Assembly: GCA_003342895.1 (NCBI GenBank)
Contig: PTFA01000009.1
Coordinates: 8,328,677-8,392,676, forward strand
Length of the DNA stretch: 64,000 bases
Source of the DNA: Casuarius casuarius
Lineage: Eukaryota > Chordata > Aves > Casuariiformes > Casuariidae
Direction of reading: 5' to 3'
Under the pieces are notes generated by a model that searched no databases, was not told where the DNA came from, and saw nothing but the letters and a program-made list of their open reading frames with translations. The position numbers were made by a program, and so were the translations under genes. This document shows positions 39,410 through 50,259 of the stretch, piece by piece; the first letter of the stretch is position 1, and the number at the start of each line of letters is the position of its first letter.

Positions 39410-41175
39410 TCTGTTCATGTAAAACATGACAAAAGCTACCATCGCTCTTGCTACAGTAACCTTAGACAAAAGGCTTGGTGGCGTCTCTCCTGCCAACCTA
39501 TTTCCAGCTGCTTCCCCTGCACCGGGGACTCACGACATGCCCAAATGTGTGATGACCTGCTATTTGAGTTTATCAGGAATATGAAACACGGACAATCTTT
39601 GTACTTTTCTAGACTAGCCCCAAAGGCCTCACAGCCTTTATGTGAAGGATCTCCATTGTTCTGAAATATTTCCAGCTCATCTATCATTTACTGCCAGACG
39701 GCTTTAGAGGAGTTCCTCTTATGTCGTATTAAGGAGTTTGCACATTTCTTTCTTTTTTTTTTTTTTGGCATTTATGTGCTTAGTCAAAAAGTAGAACTAC
39801 TGAAGACGGGAATCTTTGCCCTACCTCCTTATGTTATAATGTGTTCTCCAAAATACACTCTTCAAGTTTTACTGATTATTTTCTTTGACCTGTGGAGCAG
39901 CCTGATAAAATTCTCTGCATTCTGCCTTGGACCAAGAAATCTGATCTGAAAGAAATACTTTCTTTCAGGCTTTGGGTTGAACGTGAAAATAAAATTCTAT
40001 CTGGTTCCCTTGGGGAGCAGACGAAAGAGGCGGCGTACATGTGCGGGGCTGTATCGTCACAGAAACGATGCTTTCACAATCCATTTTCTAAACAGCGTAT
40101 AGGTCATCAGTGATGAATAACAAACAGTGACAGATAAACACAACGTGAAATCCAACACTTCATCTCTCACTGGGCTCATGTCCCTTGCTAAAATCTTGGG
40201 ACGGTCCACTACAATTAAATTACACAAAAGACAGCTCAACTGTTTGAGGAAAAGATGGGTCAAATCTGAATGAGGCCTAAAAGACAGCTTTCACAGCCAC
40301 TGCCTACGACATCTTGCACACAGCTGTGAGGCACCGTGGATGAGGCTCTACTGCTTGGCCTCTGCTCAGTCTTGTATTCCATCATTACTGTGCTAATTTT
40401 GGGGCAAATATTGATGTTGTAATCTGATTTATTATCATTAACAGAGATTCAGTGACTAAACAAAGGGTTCACACATGCAAATTTACCACTATTAAAAGCA
40501 GATAGTGAAACCTATATAGGAACGATTTATAACTATAAGACAGTAAATCATACAACTCTCTTATTTTAGGAAACAGATTTTCTATTGCTTTTATCTTGGA
40601 CTAAACTGAAGCGCTGAAGAAGGCTGGAATGGTCAACTGAAATCCTCCACTTACACCAGTCACTGTTCTTTCTATTCAGCACTGGATTTTACAATTCATT
40701 TTTTCCCTTATACCCTAGTGGTTCTGCAGCAGAACTTTCTAAGGATGGCAGATTATTATATGACTAGATTAATATATCGTTTCAATGTAATTTCTTACAC
40801 ATACGTGCTCAGACGCACTAGCGAGCAGCAAAGCCAAACTGGTTCTAAGCCCTTCGGAACCTCCTCAGAGAGCAGAGGCCAGGCCGTGGGCGGCGTTGCT
40901 GATGCGCTTATCGCTACAAGATGCAGAAGCTGCAGTTTCGTACTCATCAGCCACTGACAGTGCAAGGGTGAGGGAAGGCAGCAGAGAAGTCAGCCTGTAA
41001 GAGCCTGCCACTAGCAGCAGAAAGTTGTCATCTGATGTTGTGGCTGGCAAGAAGTAATTTAAATGGCAATTAGTATCATCTCAGCATTTACAAGTCAAGC
41101 CTCCGGGCCATCAGTACATGGATTTCTTCTTTGCTGAAACTCCATTCCCACTCCAGCACCACTGCCAAGCGGGCG
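39410..41175. other. No gene recognised
   Basis: Mixed sequence with a T14 run at about 39753-39766. Open frames are all below 95 codons. Confidence 0.5.
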
Positions 41176-41177
41176 CT

Positions 41178-41206
41178 CCTTTCCCTTTCCCCTTCCCTTT
41201 CCCCTT
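41178..41206 (+). repeat. CCTTTCC/CCTTCCC pyrimidine repeat
   Basis: Seen: a short imperfect array of CTTTCCC and CTTCCC units, forming a pure pyrimidine stretch. Confidence 0.85.
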
Positions 41207-41449
41207 GCCGAATGAGAAATGCAGAGGGAGGGGACAGATGGGGAGGGAAGAGCTGGAGGAGGGGGGAGCAGTCCACAGCTCGACTACTTGGCTCAGTCGT
41301 ACCTGTCACATTACAGTGACAGGGCCTTTGACATTAAGCCTTTGGCCAGCTAGCAGAGCCTCACCGGGGAGGGGAATGCTGTGTTACTGTTTGGTAAGAA
41401 AAAATATTGGCCTCATTGTCTTGCAGCTTCTCCTGCTTTTTGCAGCTGT

Positions 41450-41515
41450 AAAAAAAAAAAAAAGAAAAAAGAAAAAAAAAGGAAAAAAGAAAAAGAAAAA
41501 AAAGGAAAAGAAAAA
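41450..41515 (+). repeat. A-rich (A)nG tract
   Basis: Seen: 13 adenines followed by irregular A4-9/G1-2 units. It could be a simple repeat or the decayed tail of a retroposed sequence. No target-site duplication or upstream retroposed body is recognisable. Confidence 0.9.
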
Positions 41516-41849
41516 TGTGTTTCTCTGAACACTTTCATTTCTCTATTGTGTCAGGTCTGCTGCACGTAGGAAGAGGGTGTTGCACAACTCCAAAGCTATT
41601 CTCAACAGTAAAGCTTTCTTTTTTATTTAATTGCACCAAAGAAGGAAAACACCAAGAAAGTTTTTGCTTTCTAGACAAAATGAAATAGTTTGATCTATAT
41701 ATACTATATATATATATTATCTATTATTACCTATTATCAGTAATTGGTTTCTAATTGAAAACTCCCCTTTTCTGACGCATTTTTCCATTATATCATCACT
41801 AAGGCCTTCTTTTTTGGCTCTTATCTTGTACCTGACTGGGCACACCACT

Positions 41850-42215
41850 GAATCCTGCGAGTGCTCTTGCACTGGCAGGGATCCCGTAGATCCCGCGTGG
41901 CATTTCAGCCCCAGCGATGGCGGTGGAATGCTGCTCGTAGGCCTGTATCTAAATGTGGGGGCAGGATCTCCCAGTCCGTCACAGCAGTGGCTTCTGCCGT
42001 GTTTCCACGCTGCTCTCCTGTAGCCCGTGGGGGCAGGAGTAGGGCGAGTGCAGGGAAGGCCCTGAAGTGGCCCTGGTCAAACCGGACCAGCCTCAGGGTT
42101 GCTCTCACTTGCACCAGCAGCTCTGGGGGAGAGTTTATCAGCCACCGTCGCTGGAAGTCGCCACACTACGCACCTGTCTCCTCTCCGTCTGTGCCATCCT
42201 GCGTGTGCACAAGCT
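41850..42215. other. GC-rich patch, no assignable gene
   Basis: Seen: moderate CpG content, with overlapping open frames of 148 and 99 codons on the plus strand and 69 on the minus strand. There is no recognisable motif and no consistent exon boundary. Confidence 0.35.
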
Positions 42216-42714
42216 ACAACGGGAGGAAGAAGTGTAGGGCTGGGGAGAAAACCCCATTCAGACCTCGAACTTTTAAGGACATACTGCGGAAGAAATGTTA
42301 TCGCTAAAACTCCTCCTCACTTTCTTTCCCCAGTTAGTAACCTTGGTGGCACAGGTCAACCTAGTGGGGCACAGTATGGACAACATCATTTTTTGTAATC
42401 TGTTCTGGCAGGAGTAATATTTAAAAATGCATCAAGGATCAGCAGGAGCTGGCCGTGCCAGTAACTGTGCCTTGAGCTCCAACCACTAAAAAAGAAATGG
42501 AAAGCATTTCCAAAATGTATGCTGTGTTCAGTGTTTTTCTTACTGAGTGACTATGAAATTGTTTTACATCATTTTGCTGAAAAGGAGTGGGGGAGGGAGG
42601 GTGAACATGGAGGCATTTGAAAATCCTTTGCTATTTAACCTGCCCCTGAAGAGCCAAGGAGCTCATGGTAGCAAAGATTTAGTGGTTTTCCCAGTGGCTA
42701 AGTTTCACCGGAGA

Positions 42715-42860
42715 AAGCTGGCAATGGTGGCTGTCAGCTGGGAAGCCCCGGAGCGAGGCCGGGCGCTGCGCCGCCCCCGGTACCTCCCAGCGCCACCGGC
42801 CTCGGAGGGCCCAAACCAGTGACCCAGAGCGTGCAGCCGAGAGCAGCGTGCTGGGCGCTG
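42715..42860. promoter_or_regulatory. CpG-dense patch next to a homeodomain-site-rich block
   Basis: Seen: about 15 CpGs in about 120 bases (GCGCCGCCCCC, GGCCGGGCG and similar words), one of the densest CpG clusters in the window. It ends abruptly into an AT-rich block with TAATTA and ATGCAAT words. It could be an orphan CpG island or promoter of a non-coding RNA, but no TATA, initiator or transcript evidence can be seen. Confidence 0.33.
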
Positions 42861-42879
42861 CGGAAATGTAACTACGTTA

Positions 42880-43030
42880 TGCACTGCTGGCTGCAAATTA
42901 GTGTAATGTAATGCATTTCTGTGCATGCAATATACACAGCTAATTACATTGAGCTATAGCCACCTACTGCTAATTTCAACATGATATGGTGAATGAAGCT
43001 ACATAGTGGGTTAACACTGGCTTAAGGTAC
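42880..43030. promoter_or_regulatory. Putative enhancer-like block (homeodomain/POU words)
   Basis: Seen: TAATGTAATGCATTTCTGTG, GCATGCAATAT, GCTAATTACATT and CTGCTAATTTC lie close together in non-repetitive sequence. Known: TAATTA is a homeodomain core and ATGCAAT/ATGCATT are POU-like words, and such clusters are common in conserved developmental enhancers. Inference only: conservation was not tested. Confidence 0.22.
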
Positions 43031-43451
43031 TCAGAAGCAATTATTTCCTTGGGAATCAATAAGAAGTGGAAGCAGTGACTCTAGCAATATAAAAAACCCA
43101 GCAATCTTTCTTTGCTGCTTTAAGCTAGAGGTTGGTACAGATCTCCCCAACATCAGCTACACATTAGTGCTTTAATTGCCGCAGTAGTACCTGTGCCATT
43201 TGTGTGTTTTATAGGGGCTATTTCTTTGATAACTGGGAGAAATTGAATCCCTTTAGTTACATTCTGATATGTTAACTAGCAGTTCGAGCTTATTATTCCT
43301 CTAGACACCTTTTTAAAAGTAGCAGTATAATAGGATATTGACTGTATATGAATTGAGGGAAAGAATAAAGGCTGCTTATGATCAAATCATTGAACTCTGC
43401 TGAATCAAGTTTTGATCAATAATGTATTAATTTAGATCCTTGAACAGAAAC

Positions 43452-43511
43452 TGTTTTCTTTTTTTTCCTCCCACATTTTCTGTTTTTCTCTTTTCTTTTT
43501 TTTCTTTTTTA
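43452..43511 (+). repeat. T-rich pyrimidine tract
   Basis: Seen: about 60 bases dominated by T runs separated by C, interrupted by short ACA and G positions. Low complexity; it would be a strong polypyrimidine tract but no convincing exon follows. Confidence 0.8.
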
Positions 43512-44066
43512 TCTATTACCTCTCAGAATTTCAAAGGGACCCCATCATGGTCCTATGCAATGAAATGGAGGCAGTGAAACTGTGAAAGGTTACCAAATTG
43601 TAACTTTTATATAAAATGTGTTATTGTGTTGCAGTGAAAAGACTTTCTAGTTATTGCAAGATACTGGAGAATTGTGTGTGAACTTTGCAGCACTCACCCT
43701 CTTATTATCAAACTAACAGCAAACACTGTCTTTTCATCTGCTGCCTTCTGCCTCAGCTGCCATCTCTGCAGTCTCGGGCAAGCTGTACGGTTGCCAGCCC
43801 TAGCTGCCCTCTCAGAAATGCTCTGTAGCCTTCCCAGCTATGTATTTTTGGATTACTGGATTCTCAAAAATAATCTAGTGAAAGCAAATCGAATGGAAAG
43901 GACTACGTTACATACCATTTTACACATAACTATGTAGTTTGTTACGGAAATTAACATATCTAATACCTAAAAATACTATTTTTCCTTTTTTCATGGAAAA
44001 AAAGAAGTCTCAGACCTTATGTACTCCACTGTGATTATTTAAGAAATCCTGGACCCTGAATGTCAT

Positions 44067-44070
<4 letters not shown>

Positions 44071-44142
<72 letters not shown>
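44071..44142 (+). repeat. (TG)36 microsatellite
   Basis: Seen: 36 uninterrupted TG units, the longest dinucleotide array in the window. Known: perfect arrays of this length are usually length-polymorphic and can adopt Z-DNA. The reverse strand reads as an alternating His/Thr open frame, which is an artefact. Confidence 0.98.
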
Positions 44143-44143
<1 letters not shown>

Positions 44144-44599
44144 CTGTGTACAAGTCATTTTGGTTGCCAATTAAAAAAGCCCTGGAGAACATGCTCAATC
44201 TTAAAAATATGTCATTCATTCAAAAGAGTAATGCATGCTTATTATTAAACTAGTGCCTTTATACTTTCTGACCAGGAAGGGGACTCTTTCTATGCTTACG
44301 GTTAGTTACATAGCTCCAGTTGTGGAGTGCATACTATCTATCAGGGGTTTTTTTCCACTGGAAATGAGGAAACAGGAATAACTTCCTGATTCATCTTTCC
44401 AGTATGGACTGAAATCTACCTAAAGTTTATAATGTGTTACTATAAAACTGAAATGTCATCTAATGTGAGGCAGCCTGCTGCCACTGTAATGCAAGTAATA
44501 AACAGCTGTAGTTCATAATACAATTGAATTGGTTTTTTTGTTTGCTTGTTTACAAATACAGTCAGTGGCAAGGTCTAACATGAAGGTTCAAAAACAACG

Positions 44600-44820
44600 A
44601 AAAATGCATCATGGTCCATACATTTTCATAATTAGTCTCGTGATGAACTGCAAACGTGTCCCAATTTATGTGATCAAGTGAAATGAATCTCTAAAAACTG
44701 TGATCTGCAATTACTGAAGACAAATCTGTAGTACATTCACTATGCATATTTTCTTGCCATGAAAGAGATTTCTTGAATGCATTTTAACCCAAGTTAATCA
44801 TGTTGCACAGAATTAGTAAG
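44600..44820. promoter_or_regulatory. Putative enhancer-like block
   Basis: Seen: non-repetitive AT-rich sequence with CATAATTAG, GCAATTACTG, TATGCATATTTTC, AATGCATTTT and GTTAATCATG. The words fit homeodomain, POU and HNF1-like sites. No coding potential. Conservation is untested. Confidence 0.18.
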
Positions 44821-44829
44821 TGTTAGAAC

Positions 44830-47800
44830 AAAAGTGGAGAGGTAGGAAGGATTCTATTCACACAGCATAAGTGTATTTTTAGTTAATAGAAACAGAAACA
44901 AAATACTGTATTCCTGTAAATACACTTATGGGTGCGGTTCACTTTGAAGCTAATGGGTCTATCTGCATGCCATCACATAGTTAGGAATGAATTTCTGCAT
45001 ACATATCCACATGTGAAAGTATCTTGATCTGGTAGTACTTTATCCTATTTATGTAAAAGAGTTTCCTATCTCTGTGTGCAAGAATGAGTCATGCAGAAGG
45101 CAGGGAGAGACAGTCGAAATATTTTGGTGCCGTGTTGCTGGTCAGAAGTACATTCTACATACCTTGCACAATTCTAAATACATCCTACAATACCTGCTGT
45201 TGGGTTTTATCCAACATTATGCCACCCGCATGCTGGGCATGGCATTCTTCAGCCAGCCCAGAACTCCATTTGTCTATATTCAGGCTAAGGTGAAAGCAGT
45301 TAGCACAAATTAATTCCAGTGCCAGAAGTTGAGACAAGGTATGCCTTGCCATATTCCAGCGCTGCTGGGAATTCACACATGGAGAGCCATGTTCAGTTGT
45401 ATTTGTTTGGTGAAGCTGGGAGTGAGACAAAACCTAAGCACTAACATGACACTAGAACTTTGATTTCACATACACAACTCCCCCTTTAAAAATAAAACAC
45501 TATTGTTTGATGAATATGAAATATTCAAGTCGGAGGAACTGAAAGGGGAGAGGGAAGGGAATTCCTAATCTGAATGATGAGAAAATTATTTCTCCTGCCC
45601 TGGACTGCTGATGAAAGCTATCCTGGGATCTACCCCTTCTAATATTAGATGTCTACAGTGCAGCTTGTCATCCCCGACTCTTCTTATACTTAATGGCACT
45701 TCTATGGAGTGATTCATATGACCTGATTTATACAGCTCCATTAGGATGATACATACCACGACCTACATGGCCTATTTCTCTCCACTTAGGATAAAGTCTG
45801 GATGAATGTTTCAGTATAAGCATTGGAGATGTCACGCTTGGTCAGATGAACCAAATTTCCCTCTGTGGAAGAGTGGGTATTATTTTTCCTACATCTTGAG
45901 AGAAAATGACTCACAAAAAGGACGGGACCTCTGGAGAGTAAATCATGATCACCTTAGAGCACAACAATTTACAGAGGTCTGTGTGGGTAGTTTATAAATG
46001 TTTTCAAATGCTTCTATTAACTTACGACAGGGTGAGCGTTCTTGTCTTTGCGATCAAGCCTCATGCTAAGATCAGTTCACTCCTGCTTTACCCTGCTGTG
46101 CACTTTACCCCTGGCTGCATGTAAGCTGAGTGTCTGGGGCCTTGAAGTTTCCTCATGGTGCGAGGTCAGAGGTGGGCAGCGGGCCTGTCCGCAGGGCTCC
46201 TGCAACACCGCTCAGCTGCATCGGGCTGTGCCTTTTCCTGTCCTCAGTGGCACACAATTCACATGCTAGATACATGTCACAGATTAGATTAACCAGTTTG
46301 GTTAAACTAGCTCTCTCCCGGTAAAACTCAACACTGATTGTAAGTTGCAAGTAGGTAGCAAAAAAAGTGAAAACCTTCTGTTTCATCTGGATGATTAGTT
46401 AATAAGAGGCAGTTTCTAAAACCTGCCTGTGAGTCTGTCTTATTCAGCGGCAGTGCTGAGCAAACCAAAGCGTCCAAAACGCCAACAAAACGGCCATTTG
46501 TTAAATTGACTCATCCCCCCCTCCAAACTCTACTTCCCAAGGAGAAAAGCAGACACTGTGCCGTCGCTGCGGAGAGTGAGGGAAAGGTGCCTTCGGGGTT
46601 TCTGGGTCAGGTACGGGAACCACACCGGGAAGCTGACTTACAAACAAATGCTTTTTCTTCTAAAACCAGTGTTCTAATGTAACACTCTTAATCTGGCTTT
46701 CTCCAGCTCCTGCGGTGGGGGATTTATTGAAAAACAAGGTGTTCTTAAAGAAATATTGCTACTTCAAGCAATACATAAAGGCATTATTTAAAAAGTTTTG
46801 ACCCAGCAAAATCTAATTCCTGCCATCTTAATGTACTTCTTAGAGTGCCCCAAAACAAAGATCTATGCTGCTGAAATATAGATTGATTAACATACAGACA
46901 GGATCTGTGAAGTTTGTAATAACCGAGAACTATTCAAATCCATTAATTCACAGGATCAGATCCCTGATGCAGTATGGGACTTAAGCACATGAGTTAAAAA
47001 AAAGCAACAAGCCTAATGACTTTCTAAACATGCCAGCTGAAATGAAGCCTTATCTAAAAAGCGCACTAGAGAGGAAGAGAGAACTAGAGGCAAATGAAAT
47101 TAGGGGAATTAGGAAGTCTAAGCCCCAGTCTGTAAACCATTCACAAACGTTAATACTAGAGGTACTAAACACACTAAATACTAAATGTAATACTAGGCTG
47201 CGAGACATTTTTCCTTGATATTTCACAGTCATTTCAGAAACTAGGCCCAAGATTTTGAAAGCCAACGATGGCTAAATTCATACCTGTTTATTCATCCTCA
47301 GGACAGTCTCATTTCTGACTCATCGTGTCAGACAGATGGGAGCTTTTGTTAGCCTTGACCATTCAAAGAGCAGAAGTTAAGGCTAAATGACCACACAAGA
47401 GGTCTATAAAATAGGACAAGAAGGAGGTGTGGGAGGGCAAAAGCTAGCTAAATTTCCAAGGTATTTTCTCTTGAAATAATATTGGCCTGAATCCCCAGCT
47501 TCAGAGCTTGAAGTAGCTCTGCTGCCTTGAGTAGCTGTTATTTCACACCTTCAGACATAATCTGGAAAACTGAGTTATTCTAGTTTTTCCATTTTCTTTA
47601 AATAATTGCAATCATAGAGGAGACATGAATATGCTACTGGTGCAGAGTGAAATCTGAGATTTGGCGCAGATTATATATTCCCAGTGGAGAACATAGCAGT
47701 TGATTTATTCACACTGCAACCTATCATTGTAAGTCAAGAGCTCTTAGAAAAAACAGAGTTCTGAAATAAAATGTCTTTTTTTTTCCTTTAGAAGTAGAAA

Positions 47801-48060
47801 CTAGCCATTCTTCTTTCCCTATAGATGATCTGGATTCATTTACACAAGTTTTATATTAAATAATGTGCTTTTACTGAAGACAGTGCTTGGTAGGACTGCT
47901 GTTAACTCATTTTGCTAGTGCCCCAGGCAAAGTTGGCTCTGTCTCCATTGTTAAAAAAATGTTCTATTTCCTAAGACAAGGAAATGGCATATTTTATTTT
48001 ACCCACAATGATTCTATATGTAGAGAATAATTTGTAGAGTGCTCTATGTTTTCGCCTAAG
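44830..48060. other. No gene recognised
   Basis: Mixed AT-rich sequence. A plus frame at 47030-47218 gives a charged, glutamate/lysine-rich 62-residue peptide but has no splice signals. A short GC-rich spot lies at 46140-46230. Confidence 0.5.
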
Positions 48061-48067
48061 AGGGGAA

Positions 48068-48160
48068 AAGTGGACCAATGATTACAATACTAATTTAAGA
48101 CTCTAAGAGATCTATGTTCAGTTTGCTGATCTGTTACTGACTTCTGTTTCACTTGCATCA
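48068..48160 (+). mobile_element. CORE-SINE / MIR-like fragment
   Basis: Seen: the stretch reads as a degraded form of the tRNA-like head of a CORE-SINE. A 'ggattagagtactaga'-like part is followed by AGACTCTAAGAGATCTATGT, then TTCAGTTTGCTGATCTGTTA and CTGACTTCTGTTTCACTTGC. Known: CORE-SINE/MIR heads carry the equivalent 'gactcaggagatctgggttc', 'cctgactctgccactgact' and 'tgctgtgtgacctt' blocks. Similarity was judged by eye, and divergence is high. The downstream core and LINE-related tail are not recognisable. Confidence 0.5.
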
Positions 48161-49856
48161 TGCTCATCAAATGGGATTGGTGCCCACAGCATGGCAGAGG
48201 TATAGTTTAGGTATTGAAAACCAGAACCCTAATCCCCAAAACTCTGGCCTAATCTCTGGTCTGGAGGCAATCCATGTCATTCTCTAAGAAGAAATATTGG
48301 GTAAACATCACTTTCAGACACTTTTTCCCAAGTCAGTTAGGTGATTTTGAATACCCAATCAATATATTTTGTTTTCCAGAGAATTTTAGTAATAAAGAGC
48401 AATGTATACTGAACCAGACATCCATTTTCTCTTGGATGCAGTTCAGAAGCATAATTCTTTATACAAAATATTTTTTCATCTTTTTTCCCCACTGTGAATT
48501 TTTAAAGGATTCCTTTCACCATACGTAGAGACAAGGAAAGCAAATGACCCTGACAACAACCAGCATATGGAGGTTAATCTCTTTTAAATGAAACATAAGG
48601 TCAAACCTTTCTTGTTAACTGGAAGATACTATTGCCCCAGCTTTGCTTATTTTCAACCTTAAATACCAGGTTTTCACTTAATTGCTTTAGCATACATATG
48701 CTGAAGACACCTGTCCTCACTAAATCATTTGCATACCTATTGTTACGGTTCGCAGGCTCACCTATTGTTGTACGCTTCAGTCGCTCAGTGCTGATAAGGT
48801 TTCAAGCAAATTCCTATGTAAGATCTTGTGCTGCAAGGTCCAAAGAGAGTTTTTGCATATTTCTTAGGATTAGCTCCTATGGCTTTTGTGTAATGCTCTT
48901 ACCAACTTTACATTCCCAAATAATCCTAAAGCCCATGCTGGGATTCCTTTGCTTATTTAACTATGTATAAAGTTTTGAGGAAATATGCTTAGGTTTTTAT
49001 AGGGAGGTCATTATGTACTATGCATTTTTGTTTCTCCTTCTGAGATACTGAATGTCTTGGGGATATGGTGTGAACACACTACAAGTCAAAACAACAATTT
49101 AAATAGAGAGCTAGAAGAAAATAAAAGAATGCTGGGCAGTACGAGACAGATGAACTGATCTTGTTCCAGCTCGGCACTCGGTACACATGCACTTTAACCC
49201 CAGGGAGACAAACAAAATGCAGTCTGAAAGAGGGTAGTTCCATTTTAAATGACTCATGCTTACATTTATATATATTCTTACACAGTATGCAATACTGTGC
49301 TGCAAATTCTTTCCATTATTTACATTTTCTTTTTAGTCAATTTTAATGTTGAAAATTCCTCATAACTCCAAGAAGGACTCTATCTGCACAGACAGACCTT
49401 CCAGGTTTGAGCAGGTGGAGCTGAATGAGTGGGGAGGGGAAAAACCTTTTCACTTGTTGCCTGAGCACTCTGGATACAGAATCACCCAGGTAGAAGGGAG
49501 CAGGACCCCCACAATGTCATTACTTGGGAGCCACGACAGAAGTGGATTTTCAGGGAGCTCTGTATGGTGCTGGAGACTCTGACAGCTGCGTCCAGGGCTG
49601 CCCAGAGCTGTGGGCTTACACAGAACAAAACAGTTTCTGTACAGATGCTTAGGAAACTTTGCTAATGTAAAAAACTAACTGAAAGACCTTCAGCATCAGA
49701 AGGGAAGCATTCAGCATCTCAGAGATGTAGGTCCCACATTTCATCTGTGCATCTCCTCTTTTAGTACTTACTACGCATTTTAACCCATTTTGGTAATTAT
49801 TTTTCATTATGAATAGTCCACCTTTGATTGATAGGTGGATCTGACACTGTTAATTA

Positions 49857-49926
49857 GGATTTTGACCCTGCTTCCTTTGAAGCCAACGACAAAACTCCTA
49901 TTGACTTCAAACAGCACAGGATAAAG
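49857..49926. repeat. Palindromic old sauropsid repeat, copy 1
   Basis: Seen: TTTGAAGCCAA (49876-49886) and TTGACTTCAAA (49901-49911) are inverted partners matching at 10 of 11 positions. They are flanked by GACCCTGCTTCC and CAGCACAGGAT, which also pair loosely. Known: bird, turtle and crocodile genomes contain many copies of a 'cctgctcccattgaagtcaatgg...cattgacttcaatgggagcagg' element with this self-complementary layout. The family name is uncertain to me; a MITE-like element is one possibility. Confidence 0.55.
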
Positions 49927-50208
49927 CTCTAAAGAACAAGCTTTTATAGTACACATATCAAGTAAATTGCTAGTATCTCTAGACACTGCTGAAAGATGGT
50001 GAGTGTTCATGGAAGACACGGAGAGTCAAAGACATCTTGCATTCTGCTTCATGGGCTTCAATTTCAAACTATTTTAATAATGTATATTGCAACTATATCT
50101 AGTTTCACAATGCACAGGTTTGTCATTTTAAATAAGATAATTGTCAAATGAAATGAGACAATTTTACAGAAGTCTGTTCATTTTCCATTACTGGCATTCC
50201 AAAGTACC

Positions 50209-50254
50209 ATGGGAATTTTACTAGTGGCTTCAGTAAGACCCAGGACTGATTCCA
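50209..50254. repeat. Palindromic old sauropsid repeat, copy 2 (half element)
   Basis: Seen: GGGAATTTTACTAGTGGCTT followed by CAGTAAGACCCAGGACTGAT corresponds to the 'gggagttttgccattgacttcagtgggagcaggattg' half of the element described at 49857. Only one arm is clear. It lies about 280 bases from the first copy. Confidence 0.42.
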
Positions 50255-50259
50255 GAAAA

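Noticed and set aside
44010..44219. His/Thr alternating open frame on the minus strand
   Set aside because: Direct translation of the (TG)36 microsatellite.
47030..47218. Charged 62-codon frame resembling a coiled-coil fragment
   Set aside because: No splice sites flank it, an antisense frame is also open, and no family is recognised.
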